Below, in pieces: positions 52,795-61,533 of a stretch of DNA of 64,000 nucleotides (within the stretch, counting starts at the first letter, position 1; each line of letters begins with the position of its first letter). The position numbers and the translations under genes were made by a program. The stretch is from Streptomyces griseosporeus (lineage in GTDB: Bacteria > Actinomycetota > Actinomycetes > Streptomycetales > Streptomycetaceae). The stretch spans positions 370,482 to 434,481 of the forward strand of contig NZ_BNBR01000003.1 of the NCBI RefSeq assembly GCF_014656055.1, read 5' to 3'. The notes below the pieces were generated by a model. The model was not told where the DNA came from, did not search any database, and saw only the letters and a program-made list of their open reading frames with translations.

Positions 52795-53613
52795 TCAGTG
52801 GTGCTCGGCGAGAGCGCCCTGAATGTAGGAGCAGGCGAGGAGCACGAACACGTACGCCTGGACCGCCTGCACGAAAAGCTCGAAGCCGATCATGACCACG
52901 GTCATGATGAAGGAGACGCCGGCCGCCGGGATCATGTAGCTGTTCAGCAGGTACCAGGAGGCGACGGTGAACATCACCAGCATGAGGTGACCGGCGAACA
53001 TGTTGGCGAACAGTCGCACGGCGTGCGTGAACGGACGGACCAGCAGGTTCGAGAAGAACTCGATGATCATGACCATCGGCAGCACCGCGCCGAGGGACTT
53101 GTCGTAGCCGGTCACGTTCTTGAAGAAGCCGACGAAGCCGTGCTTCTTGAAGGTCAGCGCCACCCACGTGATGTAGACGATGGCCGCCAGCACGATCGGG
53201 TAGGCGATGATCGACGACACCGGGAACTGGGCCAGCGGGATCACGGACCAGACGTTCATGATCCAGATGAAGAAGAACAGCGAGACCATGAGCGGGACGT
53301 ACTTCTCGCCCTCCCGCTTGCCGAGGGTCTCGTAGACGATGCCGCGGCGCACGAAGTCGTAGCCGGCTTCGCCGATCATCTGCAGCTTGCCCGGCACGAC
53401 CTTGGCCTTGCCGAAGGCCGCCCAGAAGAAGCCGACGACGAGGACGGTGGTGATCGCCGCCAGCAGCATCACCTTGTTGAGCTCGACGCCACCGACCGTG
53501 GCGATCGGCTTGAAGAGGAACGAGTGCAGGCCCGGAGCCGGGAAGCCACAGCCATTGTCGGACAGAATGCGGCAATCCCACTCAAAGGCGAGCTGGGTCG
53601 GGTCAGCACTCAC
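52795..53613 (-). CDS. atpB: ATP synthase F0 subunit a
   Basis: A 272-residue membrane subunit forming the proton half-channels, with five to six helices. The essential Arg lies in FTHAVRLFANMFAGHLML. The start is GTG 53613 (MSADPTQLAFEW), fixed by AAGGAG 7 bases upstream; an ATG 36 bases further upstream lacks such a site. It follows atpI by 225 bases, which hold no gene. Confidence 0.96.
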   Translation of the reverse strand: MSADPTQLAFEWDCRILSDNGCGFPAPGLHSFLFKPIATVGGVELNKVMLLAAITTVLVVGFFWAAFGKAKVVPGKLQMIGEAGYDFVRRGIVYETLGKREGEKYVPLMVSLFFFIWIMNVWSVIPLAQFPVSSIIAYPIVLAAIVYITWVALTFKKHGFVGFFKNVTGYDKSLGAVLPMVMIIEFFSNLLVRPFTHAVRLFANMFAGHLMLVMFTVASWYLLNSYMIPAAGVSFIMTVVMIGFELFVQAVQAYVFVLLACSYIQGALAEHH

Positions 53614-53838
53614 CGCGGGCTCCTTCGGCGTGACGCATGGGTTCGGCAACCTCGTTGTGTCGGCGCGGCGCGCAGCCGCGGGTCGGCACCGGACTGGTGT
53701 TACGGATGTGGGGGCGGCTGGGGGACATCAAGCCTCGCGTTCGAGCAGGCGTCAGCTCAGATGCCCGCGCCCGCGATGCCGCAGTTGGCACCGGACGATA
53801 GCAGGAGTTCTCACAGCTCTTTATCCCGCCCCTACCCC

Positions 53839-54276
53839 TCACGTCGACGGCCCCGTCTTCTCGGGCTTGTCACTCTTCGAGGAGTCCGGATCGACGTAGA
53901 AGAGCTTGGCCTTCAGGTGCGCACGCGCCTGGGCGGCCATCCACACGACTGTCGACACGACGAGCGCGACCGCGAAGGCCTTCGCGTTGAAGAGCGACGT
54001 CCCCTTGAAGACGGCGACGAAGATCAGGAGCAGCAGGAGCTGGGCGACATAGAGCATCAGCCCCATGGCCTGGAACAGCTGCGGGAGCGTTTTTGCCGTC
54101 CACTGCAGGACGTAGAGACCGATCCCCATGAACAGCAGGGCGATCAGCGTGCCGACGGCGGCTCCCAGCGCACCCTTGCCGCCGGCCACCGCACCGCTGA
54201 CGGCGACGGCGACCACACCGGCAGCGGCCGTGGGCACGGCGCACTGCAGAAGGTTCCGGGCGTCATTGGACGGCAT
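53839..54276 (-). CDS. atpI: ATP synthase protein I
   Basis: A 145-residue membrane protein with four hydrophobic segments (about 14-32, 36-58, 67-87 and 98-112), first gene of the atp operon. AtpI assists c-ring assembly or magnesium uptake in other bacteria and is not essential. GGAG is 9 bases before the ATG. The tail is charged and Ser/Lys/Pro-rich. Confidence 0.9.
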   Translation of the reverse strand: MPSNDARNLLQCAVPTAAAGVVAVAVSGAVAGGKGALGAAVGTLIALLFMGIGLYVLQWTAKTLPQLFQAMGLMLYVAQLLLLLIFVAVFKGTSLFNAKAFAVALVVSTVVWMAAQARAHLKAKLFYVDPDSSKSDKPEKTGPST

Positions 54277-54575
54277 GGCGGCAACTCCGCTTTCACAGGG
54301 GGCAGGGTGTCGTCATGGACGAGCGTAGTCCCGGTCTGAGTGGTGGAGACCTCACGGCCACTGGACCGTCGCACTACGGTCCCTCGGCTCTGTCCGGGTT
54401 CTCGTGAACGGTATCACAAACTATTTGATGCAGTCTTTACCTGCTGGGTGTGCTCGCTGTCACACATGAGAGTGACAGCGCGCGTCTGTGCAGAAACCGC
54501 GCCCTTATGTCTGGTATAGGGGCGGTTTGTTCCCCCACGACTTGGCAATGCTCTAGTCAGATTCTTACCTTGCCG
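54277..54575. promoter_or_regulatory. atp operon leader and hairpins
   Basis: A 299-base gap between the transferase gene (ends 54576) and atpI, with no gene. It contains an A+T-rich stretch (54405-54440) that probably holds the atp promoter, a perfect 9-bp inverted repeat CGCTGTCAC/GTGACAGCG (54455-54463 with 54472-54480), and a hairpin AAACCGC/GCGGTTT (54494-54500 with 54522-54528) that likely terminates the transferase transcript. Confidence 0.55.
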
Positions 54576-55919
54576 TCAGCGCGACGTTCCCGCTTTACGC
54601 CGGTCCAGGCGGCTCGAACGGGCGCCGAGAGCGGTCGCTCCGTTGACCGTCCGGGCACCAGCACCAGCACTGGCCCCGGGCGCGGCCGCGCCGGCCATCG
54701 CGGGCGGCTCCTCGACGGCCGCGGCGGCCTCCTGCGCCACCGCGGCCGGCTTGCGGCGCCGGTAGCGCGGCGGCACGAACCGCTCCGCCCAGCGCGGCGC
54801 CCGCGGTGTGAACCGCGGCAGCAGAAGCAGCACCAGCCCGATCGCGCTGAGCGCGACCACACCCAGCACGATCCACATCGACGCCGAGTTCACCGAGTAC
54901 GCCAGCGTCCCGAACGCGATCAGCGCCGCCCAGAAGTACATGATCAGCACGGCCCTGCTGTGCGAGTGGCCGATCTCCAGCAGCCGGTGGTGCAGATGCC
55001 CCCGGTCCGCGGCGAACGGCGACTGACCGCGCCAGGTCCGCCGTACGATCGCCAGCACGAAGTCGGCCGTCGGCACCGCGATGATGGTCAGCGGCAGCAG
55101 CAGCGGGATGTACACCGGCACCGTCTGGTGCACGGCCTCCTTCTCCGAACCGGCGAACAGCCGCATCGCGTCCGGGTCGACCTGCCCGGTCACCGACACC
55201 GCGCCCGCGGCGAGCACCAGGCCGATCAGCATCGAGCCCGAGTCGCCCATGAAGATCCGCGCCGGATGCATGTTGTGCGGCAGGAAGCCCACGCACATGC
55301 CGATCAGAATCGCCGAGAACAGGGTGGCCGGGGCGGCCGACTCGATGCCGTACGAGTACCAGATCCGGTACGCGTACAGGAAGAACGCCGTCGCGGCGAT
55401 GCACACCATGCCGGCCGCGAGGCCGTCGAGGCCGTCGACGAAGTTGACCGCGTTGATGGTGATGACGACGACCGCCACCGTCAGCAGCGTGCCCTGCCAC
55501 TGGGTCAGCGCGAAGTTGCCGACGCCCGGGATCGGCAGCCACAGGATCGTCAGACCCTGCATGACCATCACGCCCGCGGCGATCATCTGCCCGCCGAGCT
55601 TGATGAGCGCGTCGATCTCGAACTTGTCGTCCAGCACGCCGATCAGCCAGATCAGCGCGGCACCCGAGAGCAGCGCCCGCGGTTCGTTGGACTTCTCGAA
55701 CACCTCGTTGAGGTTGGTGAGATGGTCCGCGACCAGCAGGCCCGCGCACAGGCCGAAGAACATCGCGATCCCGCCGAGCCGCGGAGTGGGTTCCCGGTGC
55801 ACGTCCCGCGCCCGGATCTCCGGCATCGCCCCGGCCACGATCGCGAACTTCCGTACCGGCCCTGTCAGCAGGTACGTCACCGCGGCCGTGATGCAGAGCG
55901 TCAGCAGGTATTCACGCAC
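54576..55919 (-). CDS. WecA/TagO/MraY-like glycosyl-1-phosphate transferase
   Basis: A 447-residue integral membrane enzyme moving a sugar phosphate from UDP-sugar to undecaprenyl phosphate, the first step of teichoic-acid or arabinogalactan-type linkage units. About ten to eleven helices; family motifs GVLDDKFEID (Asp pair), NAVNFVDGLDGLAAG, HPARIFMGDSGS and the WecA-type DRGHLHHRLLEIGHS. An Ala/Gly-rich 85-residue tail follows the last helix. GTG 55919 (MREYLLTL) has GGGGAA upstream; a GTG four codons earlier is the alternative. MraY itself is expected in the division cluster, so WecA-type function is favoured. Confidence 0.93.
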   Translation of the reverse strand: MREYLLTLCITAAVTYLLTGPVRKFAIVAGAMPEIRARDVHREPTPRLGGIAMFFGLCAGLLVADHLTNLNEVFEKSNEPRALLSGAALIWLIGVLDDKFEIDALIKLGGQMIAAGVMVMQGLTILWLPIPGVGNFALTQWQGTLLTVAVVVITINAVNFVDGLDGLAAGMVCIAATAFFLYAYRIWYSYGIESAAPATLFSAILIGMCVGFLPHNMHPARIFMGDSGSMLIGLVLAAGAVSVTGQVDPDAMRLFAGSEKEAVHQTVPVYIPLLLPLTIIAVPTADFVLAIVRRTWRGQSPFAADRGHLHHRLLEIGHSHSRAVLIMYFWAALIAFGTLAYSVNSASMWIVLGVVALSAIGLVLLLLPRFTPRAPRWAERFVPPRYRRRKPAAVAQEAAAAVEEPPAMAGAAAPGASAGAGARTVNGATALGARSSRLDRRKAGTSR

Positions 55920-56096
55920 GGGCTTCCCCACAGGTCTCGCTGGCCATCACAGCCCCACACCCTAGCGACTGCGCGCATGTGGGACGCATACGGTGAGGGA
56001 CATCCGGGTAGCGACGATGGTTGCACGTGTGGCTGTGCGCGTGGCGTGCGGGCCGTCACGTCGGTGCGGCAGTCACGTCCGTGCGCCTACCCCCGA

Positions 56097-57335
56097 TCAG
56101 TCGGGGTACGGCGGGAAGCGGCCCGCCAGTTCGCGGGCCTCCGCGCGACCCTGCTGGGTGTCGGCGCGCAGGACCCGGGCGAGGAGCCCGGCGACGTACG
56201 CCATCTCCTCCTCCCCCATCCCCTGCGTGGTCAGCGCCGCGGTGCCCAGGCGCAGGCCGCGCGTCTCGCCGTGCGGCAGCGCGCAGCAGTCCAGGACCAG
56301 TCCGGCGGCGGCCAGCCGGCCACGGGCGGTACGGCCGTCCACGCCCAGGGGTGACGGGTCGGCGGTGATCAGGTGGGTGTCGGTGCCGCCGGTGGTGACG
56401 ACCAGCCCTTCGGCCGCCAGACCGGCGGCGAGGACTTTCGCGTTGGCGACCACCTGATGGGTGTACGCCCGGTAATCCGGAGTTGCCGCCTCGCCGAACG
56501 CGACGGCCTTCGCGGCGATGGTGTGCATCTGGGCGCCGCCCTGCGTGAAGGGGAACACCGCCCGGTCCACGCGCTCGGCCAGCTCCGCGCCGCACAGGAT
56601 CATGCCGCCGCGCGGGCCGCGCAGCACCTTGTGCGTGGTGGCGCAGACGATGTCGGCGTACGGCACCGGGCTGGGCGCGGCCCCGCCCGCGACGAGGCCG
56701 ATGGGGTGGGCGGCGTCCGCGATGAGGTACGCGCCGGTCTCGTCCGCGACCTCGCGGAAGAAGGCGTAGTCGAGGTGGCGGGGGTAGGCGATGGAGCCGC
56801 AGACGATCGCCTTGGGGCGGTGGGTGCGGGCGAGGGTGCGGACCTGGTCGTGGTCGATGAGGCCGGTCTCGGCGTCGACGCCGTAGCCGACGAAGTCGAA
56901 CCAGCGGCCGGAGAAGTTGGCCGGGGAGCCGTGGGTGAGGTGGCCGCCGTGGGGCAGGCCGAGGGCGAGGACGGTGTCGCCGGGGCGGAGCAGGGCGGCG
57001 TAGGCGGCGAGGACGGCGGAGGAGCCGGAGTGCGGCTGCACGTTGGCGTGCTCGGCGCCGAAGAGGCTCCTGGCCCGGTCGATGGCGATGCGTTCGGCGA
57101 CGTCGACGATCTCGCAGCCGCCGTGGTGGCGGGCGGCGGGGTAGCCCTCGGCGTACTTGTTGGCGAGGGGGGAGCCGAGGGCTGCCAGCACGGCGGGGGA
57201 CGTGAAGTTCTCGGCGGCGATCAGCTGGAGCGTGCTCGCCTGACGCTCGCTCTCGCCGAGCAGGATGTCGGCGAGCTCGGGGTCCTGCCGGCGCAGGACG
57301 TCGGCCTCGGGCGTACGGATGCGGGTGACCGGCAT
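56097..57335 (-). CDS. glyA: Serine hydroxymethyltransferase
   Basis: A 412-residue PLP enzyme making glycine and 5,10-methylene-tetrahydrofolate from serine. The PLP lysine is Lys236 in CATTHKVLRGPRGGMILCG. Substrate motifs NKYAEGYPAARHHGGCEIVD and QPHSGSSAVLAAYAALLRPGD are present. The signature differs slightly from canonical GlyA (SIAYPRHLDY for SAYPR). GGAG is 8 bases before the ATG. It is a second-type GlyA seen in this position in Streptomyces. Confidence 0.94.
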   Translation of the reverse strand: MPVTRIRTPEADVLRRQDPELADILLGESERQASTLQLIAAENFTSPAVLAALGSPLANKYAEGYPAARHHGGCEIVDVAERIAIDRARSLFGAEHANVQPHSGSSAVLAAYAALLRPGDTVLALGLPHGGHLTHGSPANFSGRWFDFVGYGVDAETGLIDHDQVRTLARTHRPKAIVCGSIAYPRHLDYAFFREVADETGAYLIADAAHPIGLVAGGAAPSPVPYADIVCATTHKVLRGPRGGMILCGAELAERVDRAVFPFTQGGAQMHTIAAKAVAFGEAATPDYRAYTHQVVANAKVLAAGLAAEGLVVTTGGTDTHLITADPSPLGVDGRTARGRLAAAGLVLDCCALPHGETRGLRLGTAALTTQGMGEEEMAYVAGLLARVLRADTQQGRAEARELAGRFPPYPD

Positions 57336-57699
57336 GGTGGACTCCGGGCGGGCGGCTGTGCGGGGCGTCGACGGTGACGTAGCACCAATGTAGGCCCGGG
57401 GCGGGGTTGGGGCGCGGTGGTGTGGTGGTGCGGGTGAGTGGGGGGCTGGTCGCGCAGTTCCCCGCGGTGCCGTGGTCTTGCGCGTGCGGGCCGGTGGGGG
57501 CTGGTCGCGCAGTTCCCCGCGCCCCTGATGCCTGCGGCGGCCCGACTCGGTTGCTGCGGGCAGCCGCACGCCCACTCAGCTGCGGGCAGTCGTGCCGCTG
57601 GGGCGGCACGGGTGGGCGCAGCGGCACCCGCGTAGCGCCGGGCTGCGCGTTCCACCCCCGGCCAGCACCAACGCCGGGGGCTGAAAAACCGGCGCGGGG
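57336..57699. repeat. Mosaic intergenic repeat, copy 3 (partial), and glyA upstream region
   Basis: The gap between the phosphatase-like gene (ends 57700) and glyA contains two copies of the GCGCAGTTCCCCGCG motif (about 57450-57470 and 57508-57526) and the 50-bp core at 57578-57627, identical to copy 1. The central blocks of copies 1 and 2 are missing. No gene is visible; the glyA promoter must be in the left part. Confidence 0.85.
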
Positions 57700-58380
57700 T
57701 TACGTTCTCGCCGGGACGCCTGTCAGGGCCGTGACGACGGGGTCCAGTGCCTCGTGTATCTCCTCGCCTATCGAGCGGAAGAACGTCAGCGGCGCGCCGT
57801 AGGGGTCGTACACCTCGTCCGCCTCCGCCGTGGGCGCCAGCAGCCACCCGCGTAGAGCCGCCGCCGCGCGGACCAGGGCGCGGGCGCGGGGGACCAGGCC
57901 GTCCTCCAGGGGCGGCAGCGTGGCGGGGTCGATCGCGCGGACCAGGCGGGTGAACTCCTTCAGCGTGAAGGTGCGCAGGCCCGCCGAGTGGCCCATCGAG
58001 ATGACCTGCGCCCGGTGGTCGCGGGTCGCGGTGAGGACCAGGTCGGCGGTGATGACGTGCTCGTCCAGCAGCTCACGCCCGACGAAGCCGGAGGCGTCCG
58101 CGCCGAAGTCCGACAGCACCGTCTCCGCGTGGGCTTCCATGGGCGCGCCCTCGTGGCCCCAGGTGCCCGCGCTCTCCACGATCAGCCCGCGGCCCAGGAT
58201 GCCGAGCCGCTGCGCCACGAAATGGCGGGTCAGCCGCTCGGTGATGGGCGAGCGGCACACGTTGCCGGTGCTGACGTGGAGGATGCGGAAGGTGTCGCGC
58301 GGAAGACCCACGAACGTCGTCGTGATCTCCGCCGCGCTCTCCCCGTTGCCTATGCCACGCCCCGCTTCAGGGGCCGTCAA
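57700..58380 (-). CDS. Low-molecular-weight tyrosine phosphatase-like protein lacking the nucleophile Cys
   Basis: A 226-residue LMW-PTP fold. The P-loop reads V-S-T-G-N-V-C-R-S-P (residues 36-45): the first Cys, which is the nucleophile in active enzymes, is Ser37, while Cys42 and Arg43 remain. The general-acid Asp is present (VYDPYG near 195). It is either inactive, a phosphate-binding sensor, or uses another mechanism. The start is TTG overlapping the Sua5 stop (TTGA), with GAGGTGG upstream. A 30-residue N-terminal and a long helical insertion distinguish it from classical 150-residue enzymes. Confidence 0.88.
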   Translation of the reverse strand: MTAPEAGRGIGNGESAAEITTTFVGLPRDTFRILHVSTGNVCRSPITERLTRHFVAQRLGILGRGLIVESAGTWGHEGAPMEAHAETVLSDFGADASGFVGRELLDEHVITADLVLTATRDHRAQVISMGHSAGLRTFTLKEFTRLVRAIDPATLPPLEDGLVPRARALVRAAAALRGWLLAPTAEADEVYDPYGAPLTFFRSIGEEIHEALDPVVTALTGVPART

Positions 58381-59024
58381 TTCGCCACCTCGAGGTCGGG
58401 TACGACCTTCCGCAGCTCCTCGGCGGACAGGGCGCCCTCCCGCAGCAGCAGCGGCACCTCGCGGGTGACGTCGACGATCGAGGACGGGACGATGCCGGGG
58501 GTCGGGCCGCCGTCGAGGTAGACGGAGACCGCGTCGCCGAGCATGTCCTGCGCGGCGTCGCAGTCCTCCGGCGCCGGGTGCCCGGACAGGTTGGCGGAGG
58601 AGACCGCCATCGGGCCGACCTCGGTGAGCAGCTCGATGGCGACGGGGTGCAGCGGCATGCGCACGGCGACCGTGCCGCGGGTCTCGCCCAGGTCCCAGGT
58701 CAGCGACGGCTGGTGCCGGGCGACCAGGGTCAGCGCGCCCGGCCAGAACGCGTCGACCAGCTCCCAGGCCTGCTCGGAGAAGTCGGTGACCAGGCCGTGC
58801 AGCGTGTTCGGGGAGCCGATGAGGACCGGCGTGGGCATGGCGCGGCCCCGGCCCTTGGCCTCCAGCAGGTCGCCGACGGCCTCCTTGGAGAAGGCGTCGG
58901 CGCCGATGCCGTACACCGTGTCCGTCGGCAGCACCACCAGCTCGCCACGGCGGACGGCGGACGCTGCCTCACGCAGACCGGTCACGCGGTCGGTCGCGTC
59001 GTTGGTGTCGTATCGCCGTGCCAT
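58377..59024 (-). CDS. L-threonylcarbamoyladenylate synthase (Sua5/YrdC/TsaC)
   Basis: A 215-residue YrdC-fold enzyme making threonylcarbamoyl-AMP for tRNA t6A37. Family motifs: LVVLPTDTVYGIGADAFSKEAV, KGRGRAMPTPVLIGS (the usual KxR region), and GPMAVSSANLSGHPAP. It lacks the extra Sua5 domain, so it is the TsaC/YwlC-length form. GAGGAGG lies 12 bases before the ATG. It follows prmC by 52 bases and is coupled to the phosphatase-like gene. Confidence 0.94.
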   Translation of the reverse strand: MARRYDTNDATDRVTGLREAASAVRRGELVVLPTDTVYGIGADAFSKEAVGDLLEAKGRGRAMPTPVLIGSPNTLHGLVTDFSEQAWELVDAFWPGALTLVARHQPSLTWDLGETRGTVAVRMPLHPVAIELLTEVGPMAVSSANLSGHPAPEDCDAAQDMLGDAVSVYLDGGPTPGIVPSSIVDVTREVPLLLREGALSAEELRKVVPDLEVAN

Positions 59025-59076
59025 GGCTAGCGGGCCTCCTCGTGCACGTTCGGGCGGGTGGTGGTGGGGCGGGCGG

Positions 59077-59922
59077 TCACGGCAGCGCCTTGCGGGCCGT
59101 GGCGAACCGGGGCCGGTTGTTGAGGTCGGGGTGGTCGGCCGCGTCCGCCCAGCCCTTCTCCTCGGTGAAGATCCACGGGACCTGCCCGCCCTGCGTGTCG
59201 GCGTGCTCGATGACGACCAGCCCGCCGGGGCGCAGCAGCCGGTGTGCCGTGCGTTCCAGGCCCCGGATCAGGTCGAGGCCGTCCTCGCCGGAGAAGAGGG
59301 CCAGCTGCGGGTCGTAGTCGCGGGCCTCGGGGGCGACGTACTCCCACTCGGTGAGCGGGATGTACGGCGGGTTGGAGATGACCAGGTCGACCTGGCCGTC
59401 GAGGTCCGGGAAGGCCGTCAGGGCGTCGCCCTGGCGGAGTTCGACGCGGGAGCCCTCCATGTTCTTGCGGGTCCAGTGCAGGGCCTCGTCGGAGAGTTCC
59501 ACCGCGTACACGCGGGAGCGGGGGACCTCCTGGGCCATGGCGAGGGCGATCGCCCCGGAGCCGGTGCACAGGTCGACGATGCAGGGTTCGACCACGTCCA
59601 TGGCGCGTACGGCGTCTATGGCCCAGCCGACGACGGACTCCGTCTCCGGGCGCGGTACGAACACGCCCGGGCCGACCTGGAGTTCCAGGTAGCGGAAGAA
59701 GGCCCGGCCGGTGATGTGCTGGAGCGGCTCGCGCTGCTCACGCCGGGCGATGACCTCCCAGTACCGGGCGTCGAAGTCGGAGTCCCGCACGGAGTGGAGC
59801 TCGCCCCGCTTCACGCCGTGCACGAACGCGGCGAGCTCCTCCGCGTCGGTGCGCGGCGAGGGCACGCCGGCGTCGGCGAGCCGCTGGGTGGCCTGGGCCA
59901 CCTCCGCGAGCAGCAGGTTCAC
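59077..59922 (-). CDS. prmC: Peptide chain release factor N5-glutamine methyltransferase
   Basis: A 281-residue methyltransferase that methylates the Gln of the GGQ motif in release factors. SAM motif VDLCTGSGAIA at 116-126 and catalytic NPPY at 184-187 (VISNPPYIPLTEW). The GTG start has GGAGG 6 bases upstream. It lies 45 bases after prfA, its substrate gene, as in most bacteria. Confidence 0.96.
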   Translation of the reverse strand: MNLLLAEVAQATQRLADAGVPSPRTDAEELAAFVHGVKRGELHSVRDSDFDARYWEVIARREQREPLQHITGRAFFRYLELQVGPGVFVPRPETESVVGWAIDAVRAMDVVEPCIVDLCTGSGAIALAMAQEVPRSRVYAVELSDEALHWTRKNMEGSRVELRQGDALTAFPDLDGQVDLVISNPPYIPLTEWEYVAPEARDYDPQLALFSGEDGLDLIRGLERTAHRLLRPGGLVVIEHADTQGGQVPWIFTEEKGWADAADHPDLNNRPRFATARKALP

Positions 59923-59967
59923 GCAAGTCCTCCGGTGCTTGGTCGTACGTCGTACGGGCCTGACGGC

Positions 59968-61035
59968 TTACGCGGCGGCGAGCTTGGCGGCCGAGTCCGC
60001 GTCGACGCAGGCCTGGATCACCGCGTCGAGGTCGCCGTCGAGGACCTGGTCCAGGTTGTACGCCTTGAAGCCGACGCGGTGGTCCGAGATGCGGTTCTCC
60101 GGGTAGTTGTACGTGCGGATCTTCTCGGAGCGGTCGACCGTGCGGACCTGGCTGCGGCGGGCGTCGGCGGCTTCCCGCTCCGCCTCCTCCTGCGCCGCCG
60201 CGAGCAGCCTGGAGCGCAGGATACGCATCGCCTGCTCCTTGTTCTGGAGCTGGCTCTTCTCGTTCTGGCAGGAGGCGACCACGCCGGTGGGCAGGTGGGT
60301 GATGCGCACGGCGGAGTCGGTGGTGTTGACGGACTGGCCGCCGGGGCCCGAGGAGCGGTAGACGTCGATGCGGAGGTCGTTGGGGTTGATCTCCACGTCG
60401 ACCTCCTCGGCCTCCGGGGTGACCAGGACGCCCGCGGCGGAGGTGTGGATACGGCCCTGGGACTCGGTGGCGGGGACGCGCTGGACGCGGTGCACGCCGC
60501 CCTCGTACTTCAGGCGGGCCCACACGCCCTGGCCGGGCTCGATCTGCCCGCGGGCCTTCACCGCGACCTGGACGTCCTTGTAGCCGCCCAGCTCCGACTC
60601 GGTGGCGTCGATGATCTCGGTCTTCCAGCCGACGCGCTCGGCGTAGCGCAGGTACATGCGCAGCAGGTCGCCCGCGAAGAGCGCGGACTCGTCGCCGCCG
60701 GCGCCCGCCTTGATCTCCAGGATGACGTCCTTGTCGTCGCTGGGGTCGCGCGGGACGAGGAGGAGGCGGAGCTTCTCCGTCAGTTCCTCGCGCTGCTTCT
60801 CCAGCTCCTTGACCTCGGCCACGAAGTCGGGGTCGTCGGCGGCGAACTCACGCGCGGTCTCGATGTCGTCGCCGGTCTGCTTCCAGGAGCGGTACGTGGT
60901 GACGATCGGGGTGAGCTCGGCGTAGCGCTTGTTCAGCTTGCGCGCGTTCGCCTGGTCGGTGTGGACCGACGGGTCGGCGAGCTTCTTCTCCAGGTCGGCG
61001 TGCTCGGCGACGAGTTCCTCGACGGCCTCGAACAT
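59968..61035 (-). CDS. prfA: Peptide chain release factor 1
   Basis: A 355-residue RF1 ending translation at UAA and UAG. The GGQ motif is at 232-234 (SSGPGGQSVNTTDSAVR) and the codon-recognition tripeptide PAT at 188-190 (RVPATESQGRIHTSAAGVLV). Full length. AGGAG is 8 bases before the ATG. It follows rpmE by 125 bases. Confidence 0.98.
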   Translation of the reverse strand: MFEAVEELVAEHADLEKKLADPSVHTDQANARKLNKRYAELTPIVTTYRSWKQTGDDIETAREFAADDPDFVAEVKELEKQREELTEKLRLLLVPRDPSDDKDVILEIKAGAGGDESALFAGDLLRMYLRYAERVGWKTEIIDATESELGGYKDVQVAVKARGQIEPGQGVWARLKYEGGVHRVQRVPATESQGRIHTSAAGVLVTPEAEEVDVEINPNDLRIDVYRSSGPGGQSVNTTDSAVRITHLPTGVVASCQNEKSQLQNKEQAMRILRSRLLAAAQEEAEREAADARRSQVRTVDRSEKIRTYNYPENRISDHRVGFKAYNLDQVLDGDLDAVIQACVDADSAAKLAAA

Positions 61036-61160
61036 CTTGGGCTCCTGCTGCTGCGTGGGAAGGCTGCGTGTAAGGGGAAGGGCGTGCGACCAAAAACGCC
61101 GGTCCAGGGCGCACCCCCGGGGGTCGGGGGCGCGGCCGTGGACCGGCGGATTGGGGCTCG

Positions 61161-61385
61161 CTACTTCTTGGAGCCGGCGGCAGCCTTGCCGAAGCGGGCC
61201 TCGAAGCGGGCCACACGGCCACCGGTGTCGAGGATCTTCTGCTTGCCCGTGTAGAACGGGTGGCACTCGGAGCACACCTCGGCCCGGATGGTGCCGGACT
61301 CGATGGTGCTACGGGTGGTGAACGACGCGCCGCAGGTGCAGCTGACCTGCGTCTCGACGTACTCGGGGTGGATGTCGCGCTTCAA
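61161..61385 (-). CDS. rpmE: Ribosomal protein L31, zinc-binding form
   Basis: A 74-residue L31 of the C+ (zinc) type, with Cys16, Cys18, Cys38 and Cys41. Zinc-free paralogues are expressed under zinc limitation in Streptomyces; this is the housekeeping form. The start is TTG at 61385, fixed by AGGAG 6 bases upstream and the conserved MKRDIHPEY N-terminus. Confidence 0.96.
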   Translation of the reverse strand: MKRDIHPEYVETQVSCTCGASFTTRSTIESGTIRAEVCSECHPFYTGKQKILDTGGRVARFEARFGKAAAGSKK

Positions 61386-61533
61386 GGTGTCTCCTAGGTA
61401 TCGGGAGGGCTCCGGGTCGCAGCCGCGGGATGCGGGAAGCGTGAACCGGGGCCGACGTACCAGTCTGCCAGGACTGGCGCCTTCTCCCCAAACCGGGGGT
61501 CGGGATGATCTATTCCCGGGGCGGCCGGGCTCG

